Source: CAZFZT01 sp964523675 (GTDB taxonomy: Bacteria; Planctomycetota; Phycisphaerae; Phycisphaerales; SM1A02). Taken from it: a stretch of DNA of 64,000 bases. Below are positions 17,444 to 25,361 of the stretch, in pieces. The notes beneath the pieces are model-generated. The model was not told the DNA's origin. It saw nothing but the letters and a program-made list of their open reading frames with translations, and did no database searches. Numbering within the stretch: the stretch's first letter is position 1; every line of letters begins with the position of its first letter. The stretch spans positions 18,687-82,686 of the forward strand of contig CAZFZT010000005.1 in the NCBI GenBank assembly GCA_964523675.1, in the 5' to 3' direction. The position numbers and the translations under genes were made by a program.

Positions 17444-17932
17444 ATGCCCAACATCATCACCTTCCTCACATTCAAGGACCAAGCCGAACAAGCCGCGCGG
17501 CTCTACACCTCCATCTTCCCCGACTCGCGCATCACGCAGATCACGCACTACCCCGACCTCGGCCCGGACTTCCCGCACGCCCCCGGCAGCGTCATGACCG
17601 TCGCCTTCACACTTGGCGGGGGGGCCGGCCGCGAGTTTGTCGCGCTCAACGGCGGGCCGGAATTCGAGTTCGGCATGGGCTTCTCGCTCTCCGTGCAGTG
17701 CGACACGCAGGATGAAGTCGATCGCTATTGGAACGCACTCCTCCAAGACGGCGGCAAACCACTTGCCTGCGGCTGGCTCATCGACCGATTCGGCGTCCAC
17801 TGGCAGATCAATCCGAGCATCCTCATTGAAACGCTCTCTGACCCCGACCGAGAGAAAGCGGCCCGCGCCATGAAGGCGATGATGGGCATGGTCAAGATCG
17901 ACGCGGAGCAGATTCGCCAAGCCGTGCCCTGA
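17444..17932 (+). CDS. VOC superfamily protein, PhnB/3-demethylubiquinone-methyltransferase-like
   Basis: 162 residues from the ATG at 17444 (MPNIITFLTFKDQAEQAARL). The pattern FKDQAEQAARLYTSIFP, then GGPEFEFGMGFSLSVQCDTQDEVDRYWNAL and GWLIDRFGVHWQI, is characteristic of PhnB-like glyoxalase/bleomycin-fold proteins. These are small soluble dimers with varied or unknown activity; the fold binds a metal or small ligand. A slightly earlier start at 17429 is possible. It is divergent from the kinase gene. Confidence 0.85.
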   Translation: MPNIITFLTFKDQAEQAARLYTSIFPDSRITQITHYPDLGPDFPHAPGSVMTVAFTLGGGAGREFVALNGGPEFEFGMGFSLSVQCDTQDEVDRYWNALLQDGGKPLACGWLIDRFGVHWQINPSILIETLSDPDREKAARAMKAMMGMVKIDAEQIRQAVP

Positions 17933-17995
17933 TGCGGCTTCTCAGTGGTAAAAGTCTTTCTCAGATGTTCCGCATCTGTTATGCTGATTCGCGGC

Positions 17996-18427
17996 ATGAA
18001 TGATCCCATATTCACACCGGAGCAGGACGGGCTTTATGGCGATGTCACTCGTGAGCGAACACGTTCGACGAGCGTTGGCACATGGCTCCGCATCGGATGC
18101 CTCATCGTCGCGGTCATCACGATCGCGGTTATCGTCGCGGCCTATCTCAGCTGGGGCGCGTTGGTGAGGGCAGGGGTGGCAATGGACTTGGCGATCTATG
18201 AACGGGCTGCTCAGAACAGTCAGGGGATTTCCGCCGATGCGCAGCTCGCGTTTGCCGATGCCATCAATTCACTGCGCGATGTCAACGACCGGACCCGAAT
18301 CGGCATCTTCAATTGGCTGCCCGTCGCAGAAGCGTGCGACGGCCCGGCGAACGCTGGCTCCTTCAATGAGCAGAGCTTCAATTCCTGCCACGAAAGCATG
18401 AAACGACTGCTCGGGCAGATGCCATGA
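17996..18427 (+). CDS. Small single-pass membrane protein of unknown function
   Basis: 143 residues from the ATG at 17996 (MNDPIFTPEQDGLYGD). A basic stretch precedes one strong membrane segment (~residues 32-52, GCLIVAVITIAVIVAAYL). A periplasmic helical region follows, and two cysteines near the C-terminus (EACDG and NSCHE) could form a disulfide. I do not recognise the family. Codon use resembles that of the neighbours, and an organised N-in/C-out topology supports a real gene. The 7-bp array begins 33 nt after its stop. Confidence 0.6.
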   Translation: MNDPIFTPEQDGLYGDVTRERTRSTSVGTWLRIGCLIVAVITIAVIVAAYLSWGALVRAGVAMDLAIYERAAQNSQGISADAQLAFADAINSLRDVNDRTRIGIFNWLPVAEACDGPANAGSFNEQSFNSCHESMKRLLGQMP

Positions 18428-18459
18428 CTGAAACAGTGAATGGTTAGATGGATAATATC

Positions 18460-18609
18460 GAGTACCGAGTACCGAGTACCGAGTACCGAGTACCGAGTAC
18501 CGAGTACCGAGTACCGAGTACCGCGCACCAAGTACCGAGTACCGAGTACCGAGTACCGCGCACCGAGCACCGAGTACCGAGTACGGAGTACCTAGTACCT
18601 GGTACCGAG
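18460..18609. repeat. 7-bp tandem array GAGTACC, about 21 units
   Basis: About 150 nt of near-perfect GAGTACC units on the plus strand, with scattered variants (CGCACCA, GAGCACC, TAGTACC). Both strands stay open because 7 x 3 is in frame; the minus strand would read repeating RYSVLGT. It lies between a small membrane-protein gene and pabA. There are no spacers, so it is not a CRISPR array. Confidence 0.95.
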
Positions 18610-18696
18610 GCGTGAGCACCAGCTCGCTCTTCGTTTACTCGGCACAGCCCGGCGCTTTCGGCACCGGCTGATCGCTACACTTACGATCTGCCCGCA

Positions 18697-19296
18697 ATGA
18701 TCCTCCTCATCGACAACTACGATTCCTTTACGTACAACCTCGTGCAGGGCGTCGGGTCGCTTGCGCCGCAGGTCGAACTGCACGTGGCGCGCAACGACAA
18801 GATCACGGTTGATGAGGCCGAGGCGATGGAGCCGACGCACCTGATCCTCTCGCCGGGCCCCTGCACACCTAAGGAATCGGGCGTTTGTGGCGAGATGATC
18901 GAGCGCTTCAAAGGTCGCATCCCCATCCTCGGCGTGTGTCTTGGGCATCAAACGATTGCGGATCGTCATGGCATGCTTGTCCATCGCCACCGTGTCCTGA
19001 TGCATGGCAAGACGTCGGAGATTTACCACGACGAGAAGGGCGTCTTCCGCGGACTCTCGAATCCATTTACTGCCACCCGGTATCACTCGCTCATCGTCGA
19101 TCGCGCGACAATCAATGGCGAGTTCGTCGTGACGGCCTGGACCAGTGATGATGAGGTCATGGGGCTGCGCTGGACCGGTGAAGGGAGCGCGGCCGCGCCG
19201 CTCGAAGGGGTCCAATTCCATCCGGAGAGTTTTCTCACGCTGGAAGGGCCGCGCCTGCTGGCGAACTTTCTTGAGATGGGTTCGGCCGGTCGGTAA
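18697..19296 (+). CDS. pabA: Anthranilate/aminodeoxychorismate synthase glutamine amidotransferase subunit
   Basis: 199 residues. Class I glutamine amidotransferase: MILLIDNYDSFTYNLVQ start, LSPGPCTP, nucleophile cysteine in GVCLGHQTI and the His/Glu pair in VQFHPES. It provides ammonia from glutamine to TrpE or PabB for tryptophan or folate. The two roles cannot be told apart by this subunit, and many bacteria use one protein for both; no trpE or pabB is in the window. An unusual feature is DRHGMLVHRHRVLMHGK, where the family normally has a more acidic or aliphatic loop. Confidence 0.9.
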   Translation: MILLIDNYDSFTYNLVQGVGSLAPQVELHVARNDKITVDEAEAMEPTHLILSPGPCTPKESGVCGEMIERFKGRIPILGVCLGHQTIADRHGMLVHRHRVLMHGKTSEIYHDEKGVFRGLSNPFTATRYHSLIVDRATINGEFVVTAWTSDDEVMGLRWTGEGSAAAPLEGVQFHPESFLTLEGPRLLANFLEMGSAGR

Positions 19297-19331
19297 CCCA
19301 CCGCGCCGCTGCTTCTTCTATCATCCTTCCC

Positions 19332-19763
19332 ATGAATGCAGCAATCAGCAATGACGCCACCGTGAAGGGCACGCTTCTCTCCGCAACCGACGAGCGGATC
19401 GAGTTGGCGGTGCCGCACTCGGATTACCGTTTGTTTCTCGTGCCTCTGGTGCCGGCGGCCACGCTCCAGCCATACATCGGCAAGCGCATCAAGGGCGTGA
19501 TCCGCGCCGAGGCGCTGCGCATCCACGCAACGAGCCCGGCAACGGGTGGCGGGCGGTTCATCGAGCCCGTGATCGGCCCGCCGCGTATCGTCGCAGGTCG
19601 AATTCGTTCGGTGAACAAGGACGCCAATGAACTCATCGTCGACCTCGGCGTGGCGTTCATCGTCACGCCGCTCCCGGAACAAGACTGGACCCCGCTGGTC
19701 GAAGGCCAGATGGTCAATTTCTACGTGCGAAGCGGCGCCACCTTCACGCCAGAGAGCGATTAA
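19332..19763 (+). CDS. Conserved-looking hypothetical protein, small soluble beta-rich
   Basis: 143 residues (MNAAISNDATVKGTLLSA). The composition is alternating hydrophobic/hydrophilic with no signal peptide or membrane segment, suggesting a small beta-barrel or OB-like fold: GTLLSATDERIELAVP, then VAGRIRSVNKDANELIVDLG and QMVNFYVRSG. The repeated V-x-G-x-I pattern in the two halves hints at an internal duplication. I do not recognise the family. It begins 35 nt after pabA and may be co-transcribed. The stop abuts the composite repeat zone by 2 nt. Confidence 0.7.
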   Translation: MNAAISNDATVKGTLLSATDERIELAVPHSDYRLFLVPLVPAATLQPYIGKRIKGVIRAEALRIHATSPATGGGRFIEPVIGPPRIVAGRIRSVNKDANELIVDLGVAFIVTPLPEQDWTPLVEGQMVNFYVRSGATFTPESD

Positions 19764-19765
19764 AC

Positions 19766-19797
19766 AGGTCCACAGGTCCACAGGTCCACAAGTCCAC
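19766..19797. repeat. 8-bp array AGGTCCAC, left arm of the composite repeat zone
   Basis: Three exact AGGTCCAC units and one AAGTCCAC, starting 2 nt after a stop codon. It is inverted relative to the GTGGACCT array at 19937-20008. Confidence 0.93.
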
Positions 19798-19838
19798 AGC
19801 TGCGAGCAGGCATTGAGGCAGGAAGGGACAAGGGAAGA

Positions 19839-19901
19839 GCCAAAAGCCAAAATCCAAAAGCCAATAGCCAATAGCCAATAGCCAAGAGCCAAAAGCCAAG
19901 A
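19839..19901. repeat. 7-bp array GCCAAAA/GCCAATA/GCCAAGA, centre of the composite zone
   Basis: Nine consecutive 7-bp units: two GCCAAAA, one TCCAAAA, three GCCAATA, then GCCAAGA, GCCAAAA, GCCAAGA. It sits between two inverted 8-bp arrays. GCCAACA units of the same form occur inside acnA at 31868. Confidence 0.9.
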
Positions 19902-19936
19902 GCCCAAGGCCGCCTCGCCACAGCCCTCTGTTGATT

Positions 19937-20008
19937 GTGGACCTGTGGACCTGTGGACCTGTGGACTTGTGGACTTGTGGACCTGTGGACTTGTGGACCT
20001 GTGGACTC
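19937..20008. repeat. 8-bp array GTGGACCT, right arm of the composite repeat zone
   Basis: Nine units of GTGGACCT or GTGGACTT (the last is GTGGACTC). It ends 8 nt before the 3' end of the subtilase gene. The reverse complement of its unit is the unit of the left array, so the two arms could pair. Confidence 0.93.
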
Positions 20009-20016
20009 TTCTCTCT

Positions 20017-22500
20017 TTACCCCCAATTCGCAAGGAGGATGAGCAGGTCTGCGACGCCGACGGCGTTGTCGCCATCGAGGTCGGCGGGGCAGTTGGGTGG
20101 GGTGGCGCAGTCGCCCCATGCGGCGAGCAGTTGCAGGAGGTCTTCCACGCCGACGCTGCCGTCACCGGTCAAGTCGCCGACCACTGCGGGATCGTCGCAC
20201 TGCAACGCCGTAAGCTCGATGCGAACCTGATCAACCTGCCAGCCGCGGTAGTTGTTGAGAATGCCATCGACAGTGTCGAAATGCCATCGCAACGTATGTG
20301 TCTGGCCGGCCCAGGGCGTGGCATCGACCGAATACTCCACCCATTGCGGCGACTGCCCAAGAACTTGCTCGAAGCCCGTTCCGTTGACAGCAAAACGCGC
20401 GATGTCGTAGCTTGAACTGCTTTCCGTCTCCAGGTTGTAGCAGAACTTGAGTGCAATGGACTCACCGGGACCGGCCGCCGGGAACGTGATCGGTGCCGAT
20501 TCAAGCGCGCCTTGATTGACGCCGGAGTTGTAAGTGCAAGTCGTGCTTTGACCGTAATAGGCATACTGCACGCCGGAAGCGCACTGGCCCGCGACCGGGC
20601 AACTGCTTGAAAGGTGCCACAAACCGGACGCGGTCCAGCCGCTCGGCAAGCCGCCAGTGAACTCGTACTGATGCATCACATCGGTAACGAACTCGCCGAC
20701 AAGCGCGGTAAAGACGCTCTGGGGCGCCTGGCTGGGAAGCTTGCGCACCGTGCCTGCGTCGCCCTCGACCTGCACATAGAACTCAGCAACATTGCCGCAG
20801 GACGGCGGGGGCAACGTCGCTTCATAGAGTGTTCCGCCGACGAAACTCAGCGGCGAGCTCTGAAACCCTTCGCCTTCGTAGCGATACATCAGCACTGCGC
20901 TGCCAGGCACCACGTTCTCCTTGATCTCGACAATCTCGACGGGGAATGAAACGGATACGCCGGGATTGAGCATGTTCGGAACGCCGTCCGGGAGCTTGAG
21001 GCCGATCGAACACTGCACCAACGCAGCGTTGACCGCAGCGTAGGCATCGATCATGCCCCAGCCGAAGGTATTGTCCTTGCCATCAGCGCCAACGTCATGT
21101 GCGGTGTCGTACAGGATTTGTTTGATGTCCTCAGGCGTGAGCGCATCGCATGCTTCAAGCATGAGGGCGGCTACGCCGTTGGCGTGTGGAACAGCCATGG
21201 AGGTGCCATCCTTGACGCCGTATCCACCGCCTGAGACGGAGGAGCGCACATCTTCTCCGGGCGCAACGATGTCCGGCTTGGTGGCGGCTTGTCCTGTTTC
21301 AGTGCAGAGCGTTGGGCCAAGAGCAGAGAAGCTGGCGATCGGCCACTCCGGATTGTTGGCATTCACCGCGCCAACGGCCGAGGAACGATACTCATCGAGA
21401 GCGCGATCTGCCGGCCTGCGCAGACCGCTGCTGCCTTCGTTCCCGGCAGCGAAGAAGTGTGCGGTGCCTGCCGCTTCACCGTTGTCGATCCATGACCAAA
21501 ACGTTTCATCACACGCGGGATGACCATGGGCTGCCGTTGTTCCCCACGAGTTCGACGCCACGCGCGGCACTGCCCAGCCGTCGCCGGCATTTCCCGTGGG
21601 CGCGGCGAGCCACTGAAATGCTTCAATGGCGTCCGCAATGGTGTTGTCGATGCCGTCCCGATCGATCACTGCTGCGTGAATCCACTCCGCGCCGGGCGCC
21701 ACGCCGATCTGATCGCCCGGAGCGCCGCCGAGCACTGTTCCCATCGTGTGTGTGCCATGAGAAGTGAAACTGAACTCCTGTGGCGAGGTGGTGCTCGTAA
21801 CGGGGTCGAACCAGGCCCACCCGGGATTTCCTTGATAAGCAGGATCGTGGCCGCGCCAGCGCGACCCCACCGCTGGATGATTGCCATCAACGCCCGTATC
21901 GAGCGTTGCCACCAGAACGCCGGAACCGGTGAAGCCAATATCCCAGACTTCAGGCGCCTGGATGGCAATGAGCCCCGGTTCAGGACCGGCGCCAGCCAGG
22001 GGCCCCGCGCCCTGCGGGTTGTCTCCTTCTGCGCCTCGCACCACATCAACCGGATCAACCGGCGCGATCGACTCGATCGGCATGTTGTAATAGATGCTCA
22101 TCACGCTGGGATGCTCGGCTAGTTCACGAAGGACCGCAGCCGGGGCATCGACACGGATGACATTGGCGATCCAGAACGCCTTGTATCGCGAAACCGAGCC
22201 GTTCTCGGCAAGTCGCTCAAGCTCTGCGATGAGCTGCGGCTGGGTGAGTGCTGCTGTTTCCTGCAGGTGGCGCACCACCTCAAGGTTCCGCTGGGCGTGG
22301 TCCGCCCGCTCCTCGGTGAGCGCCTGCTTGAGCGCGGCAACGTCGCCTTGATCCCAGAGATAGACAAGAGAGGAAATATGCTCAGCTGGCTCGGTGATCG
22401 CCATGACGTCAACGAGACCATGGTCGATTTCGCCGCCAGGTGCAGTGCCCACATGAGCGGCGAAGGTTGCGGCGACAGCGAGAACGTAATGCTTCTTCAT
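20017..22500 (-). CDS. Secreted S8 (subtilisin-family) serine protease with C-terminal dockerin-like repeats
   Basis: 827 residues from the ATG at 22500. Signal peptide ~1-20 (MKKHYVLAVAATFAAHVGTA). Residues ~45-150 resemble an I9-like propeptide. The catalytic domain has D201 in TLDTGVDGNHP, H248 in SHGTHTMGT, the oxyanion Asn 354 in AAGNEG and S434 in DGTSMAVPHANG. A beta-rich region follows (~540-770). The last ~55 residues carry two calcium-loop repeats of the form GDLTGDGSVGVEDLLQLL and DLDGDNAVGVADLL with AAWG/ANWG endings, the dockerin-like tail common on exported Phycisphaerae proteins. The Kazal-repeat protein at 63067 ends the same way. Expected location: outside the cytoplasm. Divergent from holA. 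Confidence 0.93.
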   Translation of the reverse strand: MKKHYVLAVAATFAAHVGTAPGGEIDHGLVDVMAITEPAEHISSLVYLWDQGDVAALKQALTEERADHAQRNLEVVRHLQETAALTQPQLIAELERLAENGSVSRYKAFWIANVIRVDAPAAVLRELAEHPSVMSIYYNMPIESIAPVDPVDVVRGAEGDNPQGAGPLAGAGPEPGLIAIQAPEVWDIGFTGSGVLVATLDTGVDGNHPAVGSRWRGHDPAYQGNPGWAWFDPVTSTTSPQEFSFTSHGTHTMGTVLGGAPGDQIGVAPGAEWIHAAVIDRDGIDNTIADAIEAFQWLAAPTGNAGDGWAVPRVASNSWGTTAAHGHPACDETFWSWIDNGEAAGTAHFFAAGNEGSSGLRRPADRALDEYRSSAVGAVNANNPEWPIASFSALGPTLCTETGQAATKPDIVAPGEDVRSSVSGGGYGVKDGTSMAVPHANGVAALMLEACDALTPEDIKQILYDTAHDVGADGKDNTFGWGMIDAYAAVNAALVQCSIGLKLPDGVPNMLNPGVSVSFPVEIVEIKENVVPGSAVLMYRYEGEGFQSSPLSFVGGTLYEATLPPPSCGNVAEFYVQVEGDAGTVRKLPSQAPQSVFTALVGEFVTDVMHQYEFTGGLPSGWTASGLWHLSSSCPVAGQCASGVQYAYYGQSTTCTYNSGVNQGALESAPITFPAAGPGESIALKFCYNLETESSSSYDIARFAVNGTGFEQVLGQSPQWVEYSVDATPWAGQTHTLRWHFDTVDGILNNYRGWQVDQVRIELTALQCDDPAVVGDLTGDGSVGVEDLLQLLAAWGDCATPPNCPADLDGDNAVGVADLLILLANWG

Positions 22501-22694
22501 TGCAACGAATTCCTTGGCAGTGCGTGAGGGATGACCGAGCAGAGAGGCAATGCCACCCCCGATGGCCGGAAACGACCGTGACAGCAGCATACCTCATCAT
22601 GCGCGCAATCTGCCCAGGGGCGAACAAAAACCGCTGTTTTCAGACAGATTCACCGTGTTCGACCGATACTCACGGCCGGGATTCAGCGGCTGAT

Positions 22695-23771
22695 ATGATG
22701 CCCGCAATGGCGAAGTCCTCCTCCAGAAAGGCGTCCACGGCAAGGTTCGCGTACGAGCCGGCGACGATGCGCATTGTCGTGCTTGTGACGGAGGACGGCT
22801 TTCTTATGCGTGAATACACACGCCAGATCGCTGATGCCTTGCGCGATGCCTTCGGCGAGATTGAGGAGTTCTCTTATGACGGCGGCTCGGCTGCGCTGGC
22901 GGATGTGCTGGATGAGTTGCGCAGCTACGGGCTGATTCAGCGGCACAAGCTGGTCATTCTTGAGAACGCGGACGAGTTTCTGAAAGAATCGAAGGACGAT
23001 GATGACGCGGGCGCTCCCGGTTCGCGCCCCGGCCATCGGCAGGCGATGGAGCGATACGCAGCTGATCCTGTGGATCATGCGACGCTCTTGATGCGGGCGA
23101 GGACGTGGCGGGCGGGCAAAATCGACAAGGCGATCGCCAAGGTGGGCATGATCTTCAAAGCGGCGGCACTGGATGATGCAGCTGCTTCGGCGTGGGTGGT
23201 GAAGCGATGCAAGAAGCAATATGAATGTGAGATCAAGCCCGATGCGGCGGCGCTGCTTGTCGCGCAAGTCGGTGCGGAGCTGGGGCGACTGGATGTTGAA
23301 CTTGGAAAGGTTGCCGCGTATGTCGGTACGGGCGGCGTGATTGAGCGATCGGTGGTCGGGGAGTTGGTGGGTCTTTCGCGCGAAGAGAAGGTCTGGGCCG
23401 TTCAAGGCGCGATTGCAAGCGGCGAGCCGCGCCTTGCCATGGCGAAGTTCGATGAGTTTCGGCCGATTGATTCCGGTACGCAGACGATGATTGCATGGTC
23501 GATCATGGACTTGATGCGCAAGATTCACGCAGCGGGACGGCTGCTAGGGCAGGGCGAAAATCAATTCAGCGTCGCCAAGCGACTCAAACTCTGGGGCGAT
23601 GCGCAGAACGCCATCATCGGCGCGGCGCGACGAATGCGGCCTGAGGTCGCAGCCGACCTGCTTGACCGGGCGGTGCGGACGGATCAACACAACAAGAGCG
23701 GCGTGGGTAACCCGGTTCGATCTCTTGAAGCCCTCGCGGTCGAAATTGCCGATACAATCCGTAAGGGCTGA
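22695..23771 (+). CDS. holA: DNA polymerase III delta subunit
   Basis: 358 residues from the ATG at 22695 (MMPAMAKSSSRK); 22707 is another ATG. The N-terminal domain has the HolA pattern: ...VVLVTEDGFLMREYTRQI, LRSYGLIQRHKLVILENADEFL, then DHATLLMRARTWRAGKIDKAI. The helical C-terminus has the features of clamp-loader delta subunits (LVAQVGAELGRLDVELGKVAAYVG). Delta opens the sliding clamp as part of the clamp loader. Length matches (~340). Divergent from the subtilase gene; the next gene lies 82 nt downstream. Confidence 0.85.
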   Translation: MMPAMAKSSSRKASTARFAYEPATMRIVVLVTEDGFLMREYTRQIADALRDAFGEIEEFSYDGGSAALADVLDELRSYGLIQRHKLVILENADEFLKESKDDDDAGAPGSRPGHRQAMERYAADPVDHATLLMRARTWRAGKIDKAIAKVGMIFKAAALDDAAASAWVVKRCKKQYECEIKPDAAALLVAQVGAELGRLDVELGKVAAYVGTGGVIERSVVGELVGLSREEKVWAVQGAIASGEPRLAMAKFDEFRPIDSGTQTMIAWSIMDLMRKIHAAGRLLGQGENQFSVAKRLKLWGDAQNAIIGAARRMRPEVAADLLDRAVRTDQHNKSGVGNPVRSLEALAVEIADTIRKG

Positions 23772-23853
23772 TTGCTTTGCCGCCGACGAGCGCGGCTTGG
23801 CATTTCCTTTGGCGCGGTCAGGACGGCCGTGCGCTCGATGCAGGAGGCAAGGT

Positions 23854-25077
23854 ATGAGCGAACGACTTCACAACAGGACCACACGGAGCGGGGGACTTGG
23901 AGCTTTGGCGGTTTGCGGCTGCACGCTTGCGCTGATCGGCTCATGCCAGGGGCCGCCGAAATCGGCAGGTTTCGATGATGTCGAAGTTGATCTCCAAGTC
24001 GAAATGGCAGCGGAGGAGCCGCCGCCGTCGAATGATCTCTCGGCGCTGACGCAGCGAGATGTCGATGCCTTTCTGGACATGCGCGAAAAGCATGCGGAGC
24101 GCGAGCGATTGGAAGCGGTTCCTTCCGGGCCGGAGATTCTTTGGAACGCGCCCCGGCAGACGCCGAAGCGGAGCAGCGAGCAGGGGACGCGCGCCACGCA
24201 TGGATCGCTTCGCTCTTCACAAGAATCAAAGCCGCAGCTGCTTGCGACCGATGCGAAGTCACTGGACCCGGTTCAGGAAGCGGATGCCGCGGACGACGCT
24301 GATGACGAGCAGATCGGGGATGATGGGGGGCGCAGCGTCTCCGCCATCGAGGCAGATCATCTGCGCAGCTTGCTCGTTGATCTGTCGAAGGAGTTGTATC
24401 GCGAAGCGTCGTATGCAGATATGCCGCTGCGCGAACTGCTGCTGATTGCCGCGACCACGCTGGTGAGCCCGGATCGCGCGCTCGTTCCGGATGCCATTCC
24501 CGGCTTGACCAGCCGCGAACGCGAGTTGCTTGCGCATTTTCAATCGTTTTTCATTGAACTTGGGAAAAAGCTAGATGGCTCGCGCAATGCGGATGAGGTG
24601 TTGCAGCAGGAGATCGAAGCGCTTCGCGAACTGCTCGTGAACGAGCCGCGTCTTGAACTGGGTACATTGGCTCTCTGCACGCGCGTGGGCGGCTTCGGCG
24701 ACTACACGCCGTTCAAGAAAAACTCGTTCCTCGCGCACTCGGAGCAGCAGGCCATCGTGTACATCGAGATTGCCGGTTTCACCAGTGAGCTCAATTCAAA
24801 GAATGAATGGGTGACGGAGCTGTCACAGCAACTGATTATCTACAGTGAAAGCGACGGCATCCCGGTGTGGCGGGAAGATTGGCAAAGCGCGGTGGATGTT
24901 TCGCGCAACAGGCGCAATGACTTCTTCGTTGTGCAGATCATCACGCTGCCCAAGGCCCTTTCCGTGGGTCGATATCACCTGAAGGTGCGTGTGCGGGATG
25001 AGAAGTCGAAGGCGGAGGCCGAGGGTGCGATCAACTTTGAAATGGTGGCCGACGCTCGCATGGCGACCGGCGGGTAA
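23854..25077 (+). CDS. Predicted lipoprotein of unknown function
   Basis: 407 residues from the ATG at 23854, preceded by a perfect AGGAGG 7 nt upstream. The N-terminus (~1-30) is basic then hydrophobic, and the ALIGSC stretch resembles a lipobox with Cys 30 as lipidation site. An acidic, low-complexity linker (~30-165) follows. The C-terminal half is ordered: helical 170-270, then a beta-rich domain with ALCTRVGGFGDYTPFKKNSF and KALSVGRYHLKVRVRDEKS. That domain resembles planctomycete hypothetical proteins of uncertain role. No enzyme motif is visible. Confidence 0.75.
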   Translation: MSERLHNRTTRSGGLGALAVCGCTLALIGSCQGPPKSAGFDDVEVDLQVEMAAEEPPPSNDLSALTQRDVDAFLDMREKHAERERLEAVPSGPEILWNAPRQTPKRSSEQGTRATHGSLRSSQESKPQLLATDAKSLDPVQEADAADDADDEQIGDDGGRSVSAIEADHLRSLLVDLSKELYREASYADMPLRELLLIAATTLVSPDRALVPDAIPGLTSRERELLAHFQSFFIELGKKLDGSRNADEVLQQEIEALRELLVNEPRLELGTLALCTRVGGFGDYTPFKKNSFLAHSEQQAIVYIEIAGFTSELNSKNEWVTELSQQLIIYSESDGIPVWREDWQSAVDVSRNRRNDFFVVQIITLPKALSVGRYHLKVRVRDEKSKAEAEGAINFEMVADARMATGG

Positions 25078-25361
25078 GGATTGCCATGGCGGCGGGATGC
25101 TGTGGATGCTGCGAGGCCTGCCAGCGCCTTTGCCGCGAAAGGATGGTAGTCGGAAATTGCCCATGCGGCCGGCAATCATCCGGCCGTGCAGGAAGCGCAT
25201 GTGTTGCTCGGGTGTCTGGGAGCCGGTCGCGCATCGCTCCGGAATCTCACAGATGTTCCCGTGGGTCGGCGAACTCGATCAGCGAGCGGCGGTGGCGGAT
25301 AACGTGGTGAAATCCGGGTAACCTACAGCGATCACTCACATAACCACAGGAGGTCTTGTTC

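Noticed and set aside
18220..18619. Two long minus-strand frames (each about 116 residues) reading RYSVLGT repeats
   Set aside because: They are translations of the 7-bp GAGTACC array, which is open in every frame; there is no start context and the sequence is periodic.
18460..20008. Possible CRISPR array
   Set aside because: Units are only 7-8 bp, directly abutting with no unique spacers, and no cas genes are in the window.
19083..20165. A 360-residue minus-strand frame across the repeat zone
   Set aside because: It runs antisense to pabA and the next gene and through the tandem arrays; its composition (PQVHRSTG repeats) comes from the 8-bp arrays.
25086..25310. A 74-residue plus-strand frame with several cysteines between the lipoprotein and TRASH genes
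   Set aside because: It has no ribosome-binding site, a Ser/Arg-rich C-terminal half and no recognisable family. The cysteines come from TGC-rich DNA and may be chance.
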